Below, one piece after another: positions 52,991 to 61,503 of a stretch of DNA of 64,000 bases. The position numbers were made by a program, and so were the translations under genes. Within the stretch, counting starts at the first letter, position 1; each line of letters starts with the position of its first letter. The stretch covers positions 1 to 64,000 of the forward strand of contig CAAERQ010000023.1 in assembly GCA_900758475.1 (NCBI GenBank), in the 5' to 3' direction. This DNA is from an uncultured Collinsella sp. (GTDB lineage Bacteria > Actinomycetota > Coriobacteriia > Coriobacteriales > Coriobacteriaceae). Below the pieces are notes generated by a model, which was not told the origin of the DNA, searched no databases, and saw nothing but the letters and a program-made list of their open reading frames with translations.

Positions 52991-53520
52991 AGCAGCCCAC
53001 GCTCCAAAAGCATCTCGGCACAAAGGTAGGAAACGTCCTCGAAGGACTTGTTGCGGATATCAAGGGTAATATCGGCGGCCTGGCGATACAGCGGACGGCG
53101 ATGCTCAAACAGGCGCGCAGCATGCTCGGGTGAGCGGAAATCTGGTCGGGTATCGGAGCGGCGAATCTGGCGCAACGAGTCCTCAAAGTCGCCTTCGAGG
53201 TACACACAGGTACCCATCTCGTGCATCAGTTCGATGTTCACCGGCGTCTCGACGATGCCACCCCCGCACGATACCAGCAGGCTGCGCTCACTTTGAAGCG
53301 AACGGAGTGCCGAGGTCTCGAGTTCGCGAAAACGATCCTCGCCCTCGGTCTTAAATATCTCGGTCACCGACTTGCCGCATCGACGCACAACCAAACGATC
53401 GGTATCGATGAATCGACGCTTGAACATAGTGCCCACGTTGCGCGCAAGCGTCGACTTGCCCGCGCCCAAAAAGCCGATAAAGAAGATATGGTCACAGCCG
53501 TGTTTGATATGCTGAGACAT
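52987..53520 (-). CDS. aroK: Shikimate kinase
   Basis: Phosphorylates shikimate at position 3. The 177-residue enzyme has Walker A GFLGAGKST, the shikimate Asp in FIDTDR, EDRFRELE, the SCGGGIVE loop, and the lid segment SDTRPDF followed by HRRPLYRQAA (binding Arg). All key residues seem present, unlike the AroB-like neighbour with which it overlaps by 4 bp. GAGG lies upstream of the ATG. Confidence 0.92.
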   Translation of the reverse strand: MSQHIKHGCDHIFFIGFLGAGKSTLARNVGTMFKRRFIDTDRLVVRRCGKSVTEIFKTEGEDRFRELETSALRSLQSERSLLVSCGGGIVETPVNIELMHEMGTCVYLEGDFEDSLRQIRRSDTRPDFRSPEHAARLFEHRRPLYRQAADITLDIRNKSFEDVSYLCAEMLLERGLL

Positions 53521-53528
53521 GGCGAAAC

Positions 53529-54026
53529 CTATTCCTCACAGGGAAGATCGCGCAGGGCCCGGCGCTCAAAGATACGGAAGATCTGCGTGTACCACAGGTC
53601 CTGGGTTGCCTGCGGCTTGACCAGAATAGTGTCAACGCCGGCAAAGTTTCCGCTCCATACGTCGGTGTACAGCTGGTCACCAATCAGTACGGCCTCGTTA
53701 GCCGTGGCCCCCAGGCGCTTAAGGCCCGCTTTGAGGGCAAATGGCGCCGGCTTCATGGCGTGGCTGATGGCCTCGAGCCCCAACTCGCGCGCCGATGCCA
53801 TGACCTGGTCGCGATGCCAGTTATTGGACACCATGCACAGCTTAAAGCCCTTGGCATGGGCGGCCTCGAGCCAGGCGGAGACCGCAGCGGGTACCTGCTC
53901 GGTATCACGCGGCACCAGGGTGTTGTCGCGATCGAGCAGAATGGCGCGCTTGCCGTCGGCCCAGAGGGTATCGAGGTCGATGCGATCGACCGAGGCAACA
54001 TATCGTTTGGGGCTAAAAATCCTCAT
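53529..54026 (-). CDS. YqeG-family HAD phosphatase
   Basis: A 165-residue HAD IIIA hydrolase. Motif I ILLDRDNTLVPRD near residue 34 has both aspartates, motif II is MVSNNWH, and motif III/IV are KPAPFALK and VLIGDQLYTDVWSGN. This matches the YqeG family, of which yeast Gep4 is a phosphatidylglycerolphosphate phosphatase. I therefore suspect, without proof, a phospholipid role. The start at 54026 (MRIFSPKRY) lies 2 bp after the mltG stop; no strong ribosome binding site is seen. In related genomes aroE and aroC often lie between mltG and aroK. Confidence 0.85.
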   Translation of the reverse strand: MRIFSPKRYVASVDRIDLDTLWADGKRAILLDRDNTLVPRDTEQVPAAVSAWLEAAHAKGFKLCMVSNNWHRDQVMASARELGLEAISHAMKPAPFALKAGLKRLGATANEAVLIGDQLYTDVWSGNFAGVDTILVKPQATQDLWYTQIFRIFERRALRDLPCEE

Positions 54027-54028
54027 GA

Positions 54029-55384
54029 TCAATTCCAAGACTGTTGATGCTCTTCGTAGGTCTTCGAGAAATACTCCTCGTCCTGCGTAATGTAGAAATA
54101 CAGGTCATCGGAGTCGGTCGGCTCAAGGGTGGCCTTGAGCGCCTCGAGCGACGGAGAGCAAATGGGCGTGGGCGGGAGGCCCTCGTGCTTATAGGTGTTA
54201 TACGGGCTATCGCTCTGCAGGTCGTCGGCGGTAACCTCGCCGCCGGTGACGTACATCATGGTCGCATCGCTATTGAGGTAACGCAGGCCATCGAGCTTGC
54301 CCGCCAGACGGTTATAGAAAACCGATGCCACATGCGCGCGCTGATCGGCGTTGAGACCCTCGCGCTCGACAATCGAGGCAAGGTTAACGATGTCGTAATC
54401 GGACATCTCCACGCCATAGCGCTCCTTGATCTTGGCCTCGCAGCTGGCAAAGTCAAGCGACTTATACTCAGCGTTGAACTGGTCAAGCATGGCGCGAATC
54501 ACATCATCGGCGCTTGGGTCCTTGCCCAACGAATACGTCTTGGGGAACAGGAAACCCTCGAGCGAATCGTTCGCGGCGCCCTCAAGGAAGCTATAGTCCT
54601 TCACATAGTTGGACGCCTTTGCCTGATTGAGGAAGTCTTCCTTCGAGATACTGCCGTATGCCTTGGCCACGCGGTCGGCGACCTGATCAACCGTAAGGCC
54701 CTCAGGGATAGTCAGCGCATCGGAGCCCGCATTGGGGCCTTCCATGAGCTGCTGAACGACCTTGGTCGCGTCCATAAGCGTGGTAAACGAATACTTACCA
54801 GGCTTAAGCGACATGTCGGCGTTGAGCTTTTTGACCGCCGCGTAATAATCCTTGAGATTTTCGACGATATGGTTCTCAGAGAGAATTGAAGCGATGCTGT
54901 CACCCGAGGCACCATCGGGAATCGTGATAGTAACTTGCTGGCCAGCAGCGACTTTCGCATCCTCACCGCCAAAGAAGCCCTTGACGGCCGGCACAACAAA
55001 GAAAACGATCGCGACAAGCGCAAGCACGGCGACGACGCCACCGATAATCAGAGGCACCGGAGAGCTTTTCTTTTGGGCACCACGGCGGGTGTGCGTGTTA
55101 TAGCTCGAGCGCGTGGCCGGAGCAACGCCGTGCGAGCCATGAGCATGATGTGCGTGGGAGCGTGATTGCGGGGCCTGCCCCTGCGTGCGCTGGGCAGGAG
55201 CCTGCTGCTTAAAACGAGCGCCGCCAGCGGGCTGCGCGGGACGAGCGGCGGGCTGTTGAGCAGCACGCTGAGTAGGCCGAGCCGAACGCTGCGTCGGCTG
55301 CGCCGAGCGCTGGCCAGGCTGAGCAGGGCGCGGCACGGGCTGCCGTGTACGATTCTGCTGGCGCGGATCGGAAGCGCTAGGCAT
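54029..55384 (-). CDS. mltG: Endolytic transglycosylase MltG with long disordered N-terminus
   Basis: Cuts nascent peptidoglycan strands near the membrane. The 451-residue protein has a first 105 residues rich in Gln, Pro, Arg and Ala with His-rich AHHAHGSHG, one membrane segment (VPLIIGGVVAVLALVAIVFFVV), a LysM-like domain, and the YceG catalytic domain. Its motifs are NLASIVEREGLNADQR (catalytic Glu), VFYNRL and SPYNTYKHEGLPPTPICSPS. GAGGAGG precedes the ATG. It overlaps ruvX by 8 bp. Confidence 0.93.
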   Translation of the reverse strand: MPSASDPRQQNRTRQPVPRPAQPGQRSAQPTQRSARPTQRAAQQPAARPAQPAGGARFKQQAPAQRTQGQAPQSRSHAHHAHGSHGVAPATRSSYNTHTRRGAQKKSSPVPLIIGGVVAVLALVAIVFFVVPAVKGFFGGEDAKVAAGQQVTITIPDGASGDSIASILSENHIVENLKDYYAAVKKLNADMSLKPGKYSFTTLMDATKVVQQLMEGPNAGSDALTIPEGLTVDQVADRVAKAYGSISKEDFLNQAKASNYVKDYSFLEGAANDSLEGFLFPKTYSLGKDPSADDVIRAMLDQFNAEYKSLDFASCEAKIKERYGVEMSDYDIVNLASIVEREGLNADQRAHVASVFYNRLAGKLDGLRYLNSDATMMYVTGGEVTADDLQSDSPYNTYKHEGLPPTPICSPSLEALKATLEPTDSDDLYFYITQDEEYFSKTYEEHQQSWN

Positions 55385-55805
55385 GATGAACCTCCTCGTT
55401 TTTACGATCGAGCCATGTCTGCAAGAACAGGCTGGCGGCGATCATGTCAATCTTGCCCCTCATCTGCTTTTCGTTGAGCCCCTGCTCTCGCAGGATTCGC
55501 TTGGCCTCCTGCGAGGACAGACGCTCGTCCTCAAACTCCAGCGGAAGGTCGAGCTCGTCGGCAATCTTTTGGGCCACGGCGGCGACGCGCTCGGCCTGGG
55601 GGCCGGGTTCACCGGCCATGGTCAAAGGACGTCCGCTTACCAGGATATCGGGCTCATAGTCCTCGACCAGGTAGCGAAACGTCTTTGACATACCGGTGAC
55701 CTCGGCAGCCGGAAGCACCTTGACTGGCATTGCCATCTTGCCATCACGACTCGAGACGGCAATGCCAATCCTGGTCTCCCCTATGTCCAGTGCGAGCGCG
55801 ACCAC
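55377..55805 (-). CDS. ruvX: Holliday junction resolvase RuvX (YqgF)
   Basis: A 142-residue RNase H-fold nuclease-like protein with LALDIGETRIGIAVS at the start (first acidic residue), SGRPLTMAGEPGP and FEDERLSSQEA (second acid), then IDMIAASLFLQTWLD (third acid) at the end. In E. coli it is needed for 16S rRNA 5'-end processing, so repair may not be its main job. The start is a GTG with no strong ribosome binding site; it lies 17 bp after alaS. Confidence 0.9.
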   Translation of the reverse strand: MVALALDIGETRIGIAVSSRDGKMAMPVKVLPAAEVTGMSKTFRYLVEDYEPDILVSGRPLTMAGEPGPQAERVAAVAQKIADELDLPLEFEDERLSSQEAKRILREQGLNEKQMRGKIDMIAASLFLQTWLDRKNEEVHHA

Positions 55806-55822
55806 AGCGACTACTTAGGTTC

Positions 55823-58480
55823 TTAGGCGCCGAGCGCGGTCTCGGCGGCCGCGAGGGCATCGGCGATACCGGCGGCGTTCTTGCCACCGGCCTGGGCCAT
55901 GTTGGGACGACCGCCACCGCGACCGTCGACCAGGCCCGCAATCTGCTTGATCACATTACCGGCGTGGAAACCGGCCTTCACGGCGTCATCGGAGCCGGCA
56001 GCGAGCAGGGCCGGGGTGCCCTTCTCGGTCACGCTGGCAACAACGCAGGCGACGGGGCCGGCGACCTTCTGGTGCACGGTGTCCCAAACGTTGCGCAGGT
56101 CGGCAGCCTCAAGGCCCTGGAGCTCGGCGACGACGAGCTTGTAGCCGTTCAGCTCGACAGCGCCGTCGATGGCACTGGAGATAGCGTCGGAGGAGCCACC
56201 GGTCAGCGCCTTCTTGAGCTTGTTAGACGTCTCGCGCAGCTCGGCCTGCAGGCTCTCCACACGGGCGGGAACCTCGTCGACACGGCACTTGAGCGCAGCA
56301 GCGGCGGCGTCAACGAGCGCCAGGCGGTCGGCCATGTAATCGAGAGCGCCCTTGGAGGTCACGGCCTCGATACGGCGGACATTCGAGCCCGTGGAGGACT
56401 CGGAGATGATCTTGAACAGACCGATCTCGGCGGTGTTGGCGGCATGCGTGCCACCGCAGAGCTCGCGGGAGAACGGCTGGTCCTCGGCGCCTACGGAGAC
56501 GACGCGGACGACGTCGCCGTACTTCTCGCCAAAGAGAGCGACAGCACCGGCGGCCTTGGCCTCGGCGATGCCCATAACACGGGTCACGACCGGCTTGGAA
56601 GCGAAGATCTGCTGGTTGACCAGGTCCTCGACAGCCTTGAGCTGCTCGGAAGACAGGGCCTCGAAGTGCGTGAAGTCAAAGCGCAGGTGCTCGGGCGTCA
56701 CCAGCGAGCCGGCCTGGGAGACATGCTCGCCCAGGACCTGCTTAAGGGCGGCGTCGAGCAGGTGGGTGGCGGTGTGGTTGCGGCGCAGGAAACCACGGCG
56801 CTCGGCGTCGAGCGCGGCGGTCACGGTGGCACCGACGGTCAGCGTGCCCTCGGCAACGTGCGCGACATGGGCATACAGGCCGTTGTGGTTTTTGGTGTCG
56901 GCAACAGTCAGCGCAACGCCCTCGGCGGAAAGCTTGCCGGCGTCGCCCTGCTGGCCGCCCATCTCGGCGTAGAACGGGGTGCGGTCGAGCACGACCTCAA
57001 CGTCCTCGCCGGCGGCAGCGGACTCGACGGACTCGCCGTTGCGAACGATGGCGACAACCTTGGCGCCCTCGATGACGTCGTTGTCATAGCCGTCGAACTC
57101 GGTCGCGGCAACCTTGTCGGAAAGCTCGACCCACACGTCGTTGAAGCTGCCCCAGGCGTCGCCCTTGGCGTTGGCGCGGGCGCGAGCCTTCTGGTCCTCC
57201 ATGCAGGCGGTGAAGCCGTCCATATCGACGTCGTGACCGGCGGTGCCGGCGATCTCGACAGTCAGGTCAATGGGGAAACCAAAGGTGTCGTGCAGCTTAA
57301 AGGCGACATCGCCCGGAAGGACGGCGCCGTCGGCGAGCGCGGCCAGGGCCTCGTCCAGGTACACGCGGCCGTTGTCGAGCGTCGTGGAGAAACGCTCCTC
57401 CTCGGAGGCGACGATGCCCTTAACGAGCGCGACGTTCTTGAGCAGCTCTGGATAGGCCTCTCCCATCTGAGCGTTGACCTCGTCGATAAACTTGGTCAGG
57501 AAGGCGCCCTCGATGCCCAGCAGGCGGCCGTGGAACACGGCACGGCGGAGCAGGCGGCGAAGGACGTACTCGCGGCCCTCGTTACCGGGAAGGATGCCGT
57601 CCGAGATCATAAAGTCGACGGCACGGGAGTGGTCGGCGATGATGCGCAGGGAGCGGCTGGCGCCGGAGTAATCGTCGGCGTCATAGGTCTTGCCGCTGAT
57701 CTCCTCGCCGAGCTTAATGAGGTGCTGCATCAGATCGCCGTCGTAGTTAGCGGTCTTGTGCTGCATGATAGCGGCCATGCGCTCCAGACCCATGCCCGTA
57801 TCGAGGTTGCGGTGCGGCAGCACCGGCATGGAGCCGTCCTCCTGGCGGTCGTACTGGGTAAACACGAGGTTCCAGAACTCAAGGAAGCGGTCGCAGTCGC
57901 AGCCGGGCTTGCAGTCGGGGCTGCCGCAACCGACCTCCTCGCCCATGTCAAAGTAGATCTCGGAGCACGGACCACAGGGGCCGGTGGGGCCAGCGGCCCA
58001 GAAGTTGTCGTCCTCGCCCAGACGCGAGATGTGGTCCTCGGCAACGCCCAGGGAGCGCCACACGTCGTGAGTCTCGTCGTCCTCGGTAAAGACGGTGAAG
58101 TACAGGCGGTCGAGCGGCAGCTTGAACTCCTTGGTGATGAGCTCAAAGGCCCAAGCGCAGGCCTGCTGCTTGGAGACGCCGCCAAAGGAGAAGTCGCCGA
58201 GCATCTCGAAGAAGGACAGGTGACGGCCGTCCTCGCCGATGCAGTCGATGTCGTTGGTGCGGACGCACTTCTGGCAGGAGATCGCGCCGATCTCCTTCAT
58301 GGTCTTCTTGCCCTGGTAGTACTCCTTAAACTGGTTCATGCCGGCGTTGGCAAGCAGCAACGAAGGATCGTCGGGGACGAGGGACGAAGAAGGATAGAGC
58401 TTAAGACCGCGCTCCTCAAAGAAGTTGAGGAACTTGGAGCGAATCTCGGCCGTAGTCATTGACGGGTAGTCAGCACTCAT
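55823..58480 (-). CDS. alaS: Alanyl-tRNA synthetase
   Basis: Charges tRNA-Ala with alanine and clears mischarged Ser. The 885-residue class II enzyme has the catalytic core (FLNFFEERGLKLYPSSSLVPDDPSLLLANAGMNQF, GRHLSFFEMLGDFSFG), the anticodon-free tRNA recognition region, the editing domain with zinc ligands in HTATHLLDAALKQVLG and CGGTHAANTAEIG, and a C-terminal DHH-associated domain with GGRGGGRPNMAQAGG. GAGGAGA lies 8 nt before the ATG at 58480; a longer frame is not supported. A good promoter (58527-58554) precedes it. Confidence 0.97.
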   Translation of the reverse strand: MSADYPSMTTAEIRSKFLNFFEERGLKLYPSSSLVPDDPSLLLANAGMNQFKEYYQGKKTMKEIGAISCQKCVRTNDIDCIGEDGRHLSFFEMLGDFSFGGVSKQQACAWAFELITKEFKLPLDRLYFTVFTEDDETHDVWRSLGVAEDHISRLGEDDNFWAAGPTGPCGPCSEIYFDMGEEVGCGSPDCKPGCDCDRFLEFWNLVFTQYDRQEDGSMPVLPHRNLDTGMGLERMAAIMQHKTANYDGDLMQHLIKLGEEISGKTYDADDYSGASRSLRIIADHSRAVDFMISDGILPGNEGREYVLRRLLRRAVFHGRLLGIEGAFLTKFIDEVNAQMGEAYPELLKNVALVKGIVASEEERFSTTLDNGRVYLDEALAALADGAVLPGDVAFKLHDTFGFPIDLTVEIAGTAGHDVDMDGFTACMEDQKARARANAKGDAWGSFNDVWVELSDKVAATEFDGYDNDVIEGAKVVAIVRNGESVESAAAGEDVEVVLDRTPFYAEMGGQQGDAGKLSAEGVALTVADTKNHNGLYAHVAHVAEGTLTVGATVTAALDAERRGFLRRNHTATHLLDAALKQVLGEHVSQAGSLVTPEHLRFDFTHFEALSSEQLKAVEDLVNQQIFASKPVVTRVMGIAEAKAAGAVALFGEKYGDVVRVVSVGAEDQPFSRELCGGTHAANTAEIGLFKIISESSTGSNVRRIEAVTSKGALDYMADRLALVDAAAAALKCRVDEVPARVESLQAELRETSNKLKKALTGGSSDAISSAIDGAVELNGYKLVVAELQGLEAADLRNVWDTVHQKVAGPVACVVASVTEKGTPALLAAGSDDAVKAGFHAGNVIKQIAGLVDGRGGGRPNMAQAGGKNAAGIADALAAAETALGA

Positions 58481-58526
58481 AGAGGGAATCTCCTCGGTTT
58501 CATATCGAAACAGTTCAAACGTAACG

Positions 58527-58554
58527 ATATTACCATCCCACCGCGCCTGTGCAA
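58527..58554 (-). promoter_or_regulatory. Sigma-70-type promoter of alaS
   Basis: On the minus strand TTGCAC (-35, 58549-58554) and TAATAT (-10, 58527-58532) are 16 bp apart, about 47 bp upstream of the alaS start. Confidence 0.6.
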
Positions 58555-58582
58555 AAAAGAGGGCCGCCAAACAGCGACCCTC
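58553..58582 (-). terminator. Terminator upstream of alaS, reading the minus strand
   Basis: On the minus strand GAGGG...CGC pairs with GCG...CCCTC (58559-58582), followed by six T residues. It would end transcripts coming from the AI-2E transporter gene (stop at 58923) after they cross the small plus-strand gene. The T-run overlaps the -35 box of alaS. Confidence 0.75.
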
Positions 58583-58676
58583 CAGCGAAAGTGCATGTTA
58601 TTTAGGACTAAGCAATCCTTTGAAAAAAATGGGTTTGGTAAAATGCTATATAAGAACCATCCGGAAGGAGCGATCG

Positions 58677-58916
58677 ATGAAAAGCAAACGATTTGTCCTG
58701 AATGCACTTCTGGTAGTGGCACTTTTAGCGCTCTTGGCCTTCTCCCAATGGTACGCAAACCAACCAGCATTTGGCTACGTACTGTATGCAGTGACGTCCG
58801 GCAACAACGCTTATTGCACTCTACGCGCAATTGACGTTCTCTATTTCTATGTAGCCGGCCCCTTATCAATCGCTTTGCTCGTGTTTCTTGTCTTCTACAA
58901 CATCAAGAAACGCTAA
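58677..58916 (+). CDS. Small two-segment membrane protein, unknown function
   Basis: A 79-residue protein with two hydrophobic segments, RFVLNALLVVALLALLAFSQW and FYVAGPLSIALLVFLVFYNI, each flanked by lysines, and a short loop with one cysteine. GGAAGGAGC precedes the ATG, and TGCTATATA about 30 bp upstream (58644-58652) looks like an extended -10 box. I do not recognise the family. It is the only plus-strand gene between 45139 and the window end and lies antisense to any read-through from the AI-2E gene. Its codon use is less GC-rich than its neighbours, which may mean recent arrival. Confidence 0.6.
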   Translation: MKSKRFVLNALLVVALLALLAFSQWYANQPAFGYVLYAVTSGNNAYCTLRAIDVLYFYVAGPLSIALLVFLVFYNIKKR

Positions 58917-58922
58917 CAGGGC

Positions 58923-60336
58923 CTATTTGGAATCCGAATCGTCCATGGAGCCGTCGATGCCGGTTTTGGTGTCGTCGTCCGTATTGGAATCGTCATCCTT
59001 GGCGAAGGGATTCTTGAAAAAGCCTGTCGCGTCGGACTGAAGACCCGACAGCTTAATCCAGGGATTATCGAGTTCTGGTTTGGGCATAGCCTTAGCCTCC
59101 GGCGCGGTCTCGTTGCCAATGAGCTCGGACTCATAGATGAACGTATCGTCTCCAAGCGCGTCGTAGGCGGCGACCGGGTTGCCCTCGGCATCGCGATACG
59201 GCGTGCCCTTAAACACAGCGCCATCGTATGCCACGAGCTGGCGACCGGTCTCGTTCTCAAAGTAGTAGACGAAAATGCCCTTGAGGGCCGCGCACAGCGG
59301 AATGGCGATGACCATGCCGATGGGGACCCATGAGTGCCGAACCAATAACGAGGGCCGTCAGGCTCATGACGGGATGCACCTGCACCGAGCTCTGCATAAC
59401 CTTAGGCGAAATGACGTTGTCGGTGACATTTTGTGCCACCATGGTCACGATCAAGGTCCACAACGCCAGCATAGGGCTGAACATAAAGCCGAGCACCGTG
59501 GCAATCGCAGCACTCACCCAGGGACCGACAACCGGGACCAAATGCATAATGCCGGTGAAGATGGCCATGAGTGCTGCGTATGGATGGCCAATGAGCGTAA
59601 AGCCGATAAAGGCAAGGATGCCACCGCAGATGGACGTCACGACCATGCCACGCATATAGCCGCCGACCGAGCGCGAAAGAATCGCGACCATAAAGCGGTA
59701 CGAGGTCTCCTTTTCCTGACCGATGATGGTGCAGACCTCGTGGTGCATGCGGGGATAATCGCAGGCAAGCCAGTAAGCAAGCACCAAGCCCAGGAAGATA
59801 ACAAACAGCTGCGAGGCCGTATTGGTAATGAGCGGGAATACACCGCGGCCAAGCTCGGCGGCAATCTGTGAGACATACTTGGACGCCACCGTGACGAGCG
59901 AAGAAAGGTTATCGTCCAGATACTCCTTGAGCGGCGTGTTATTGAGCGTCTTGGCATGCGAGATCATCTCGTTGAGGTCGCCACCAGCAACACGAAGCTG
60001 CTCGGGCAGGCGGCTCAGGACTTCCATGATCTGACCAAAGAGAATCGGCGACAAGATGCAAACGACGCCGACGAGCACGGCAACGACCACAATAAGCGCG
60101 ACAAGCGAACCGATGCCGCGATTCACGCCATGGTGCTCGAGCCAGTTGGTGATCGGCGACATCACAAAAGCGATGATGGAGCCAACTGCCAAAAACTCGA
60201 TGACCGGCGCCAGGATGCCCATAAGGTTAAAGATGACGGCGGCGATGACAATGCAGCCGACGACGCCCCAAATACGCAACGTCATAATACGGGTATCGCG
60301 CAGCGTGGGGTCGGTTTGTTGGGGGCGCTCATTCAT
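58923..60336 (-). pseudogene. AI-2E family transporter gene with a one-base frameshift
   Basis: The N-terminal frame (60336 to 59257) encodes a typical AI-2E/PerM-type membrane protein (ISPKVMQSSVQVHPVMSLTALVIGSALMG) but then runs into an unrelated PHRHGHRHSAV ending. The expected continuation PIGMVIAIPLCAALKGIFVYYF is in the next frame, open to 58923, followed by an acidic tail of about 110 residues. One extra C in a four-C run (complement of 59322-59325) explains the switch. Removing it gives a 470-residue product. It may be a real mutation, a phase-variable tract or a sequencing error. Family members export autoinducer-2 or exchange ions. It overlaps the sigma-factor gene by 4 bp. Confidence 0.8.
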
Positions 60337-61124
60337 GAACGAACCATCACTCCGTCGGGGTCGATCTTGTCCTGAATCTTCTTAAGGGTACGGCGCAGCA
60401 GGCGCGAGACCTGTACCTGCGAGATGCCCAGCTTCTTGGCGATCTCGATCTGGGTCATGCCCTTCACAAAGCGCAGCTCGATCACCTCGCGCTCGCGCGG
60501 CGAGAAATCGCGAATGGCCTCCTCAATCACCAGGCGGTCATCGGTAAAGTCGAGCTCGTTGTCGTCGTCGGCATAGCGGTCGAGAATCGAAGGCGCATCG
60601 TCGGAGTCGGATGCACCGGGGGCCTCGATGGGCACCGAGGTATAGGCCGAGGACGATTCCATGGCTTCGAGCACCTCGTCGACGGTCACGCCCAAGTAAT
60701 CGGCGATTTCCTCAACCTTGGGCGAACGCTGAAGCTCGTTGGTGAGCTTGTCGGTAGCCTGGTTGACCTTGGCAGAGAGCTCCTGCAGACGACGCGGCAC
60801 GCGCACACTCCAGCCCTTATCGCGGAAGTGGCGCTTAATCTCGCCCAGGATGGTGGGCGTGGCAAACGTCGTGAACTCAAGTCCGCGTTCAGGGTCAAAG
60901 CGGTCGATAGCCTTAAGCAAGCCCAGATAGCCGACCTGCAAAAGGTCATCGAGCGGCTCGCCGCGATTCTTAAATTTGTTGGCAAGAAACCTTACCAGGT
61001 TCATATGGGACATGACGAGCTGCTCGCGTGCGTCCGGATCACCGGTCTCTTTATAGCGACGAAACAGCTCGCGGGTTTTCTCCTTGTCCCAAGCGGTCTT
61101 GCCGCTCCGGGAACGTTCGGTCAT
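60333..61124 (-). CDS. SigB/SigF/SigG-family sigma factor
   Basis: A 263-residue group 3 sigma factor. Region 2 reads DLLQVGYLGLLKAIDRFDPERGLEFTTFATPTILGEIKRHFRD, followed by a region 3 (GWSVRVPRRLQEL...) and a region 4 helix-turn-helix LSPREREVIELRFVKGMTQIEIAKKLGISQVQVSRLLRR. These match general stress and sporulation sigmas. With no sporulation genes near, a stress role is likely. It sits downstream of an RsbW-like gene by 1 bp and overlaps the AI-2E gene, so DUF948, RsbW-like, sigma and transporter form one operon. Confidence 0.93.
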   Translation of the reverse strand: MTERSRSGKTAWDKEKTRELFRRYKETGDPDAREQLVMSHMNLVRFLANKFKNRGEPLDDLLQVGYLGLLKAIDRFDPERGLEFTTFATPTILGEIKRHFRDKGWSVRVPRRLQELSAKVNQATDKLTNELQRSPKVEEIADYLGVTVDEVLEAMESSSAYTSVPIEAPGASDSDDAPSILDRYADDDNELDFTDDRLVIEEAIRDFSPREREVIELRFVKGMTQIEIAKKLGISQVQVSRLLRRTLKKIQDKIDPDGVMVRS

Positions 61125-61125
61125 A

Positions 61126-61503
61126 TTAGATATCCGCCTTGAGGTCGAGGGAAAGCGTTAAGGGCGCCGCAGTCTTTTCGTAGGAATCGCACACGCTTGC
61201 AAGAATGAGCTCGGCATACACGGCAGCCTGGTCATCCTCATCGACAGTCGCCTGGTCGCCAAAGGTAAAGGTCATGCCCACATGCGATTCGTCGACATCG
61301 AATTTGATCGAGATATCGTCGGAATCAACGGCCGTGCAGCCAAAGATGAAGGCTTCCTCGGCAGCCATACGGATGTCCTCGATTCGATCAACGGACATAG
61401 AGCACAGGGCGCCGACGTTGGCGGCCGTCATGCGCACCAAGCGCGCGAGACGCGGATCGCCGGCAACGCTCAGCGTAATGGGGCAGGTTGCTTCGCTACT
61501 CAT
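61126..61503 (-). CDS. RsbW-like putative anti-sigma factor with altered ATP site
   Basis: A 125-residue protein directly upstream of the sigma gene, the place of RsbW/SpoIIAB. The segment DRIEDIRMAAEEAFIFG aligns with the N-box of these kinases (usually E-A-x-x-N-A-x-x-H-G), but the Mg-binding Asn is Phe. No DxGxG G-box is visible in MTFTFGDQATVDEDD. It could bind sigma without kinase activity. The start at 61503 (MSSEATCPIT) overlaps the DUF948 gene by 8 bp and has GGAG 8 nt upstream. I infer the role mainly from position and length. Confidence 0.65.
   Translation of the reverse strand: MSSEATCPITLSVAGDPRLARLVRMTAANVGALCSMSVDRIEDIRMAAEEAFIFGCTAVDSDDISIKFDVDESHVGMTFTFGDQATVDEDDQAAVYAELILASVCDSYEKTAAPLTLSLDLKADI

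Noticed and set aside
55730..58462. A 910-codon plus-strand frame opposite alaS
   Set aside because: alaS is unmistakable on the other strand; the plus frame has no motif.
58480..58620. T-box or other riboswitch upstream of alaS
   Set aside because: The hairpin with a T-run fits termination of the upstream gene, and I could not find the conserved T-box sequence around it.
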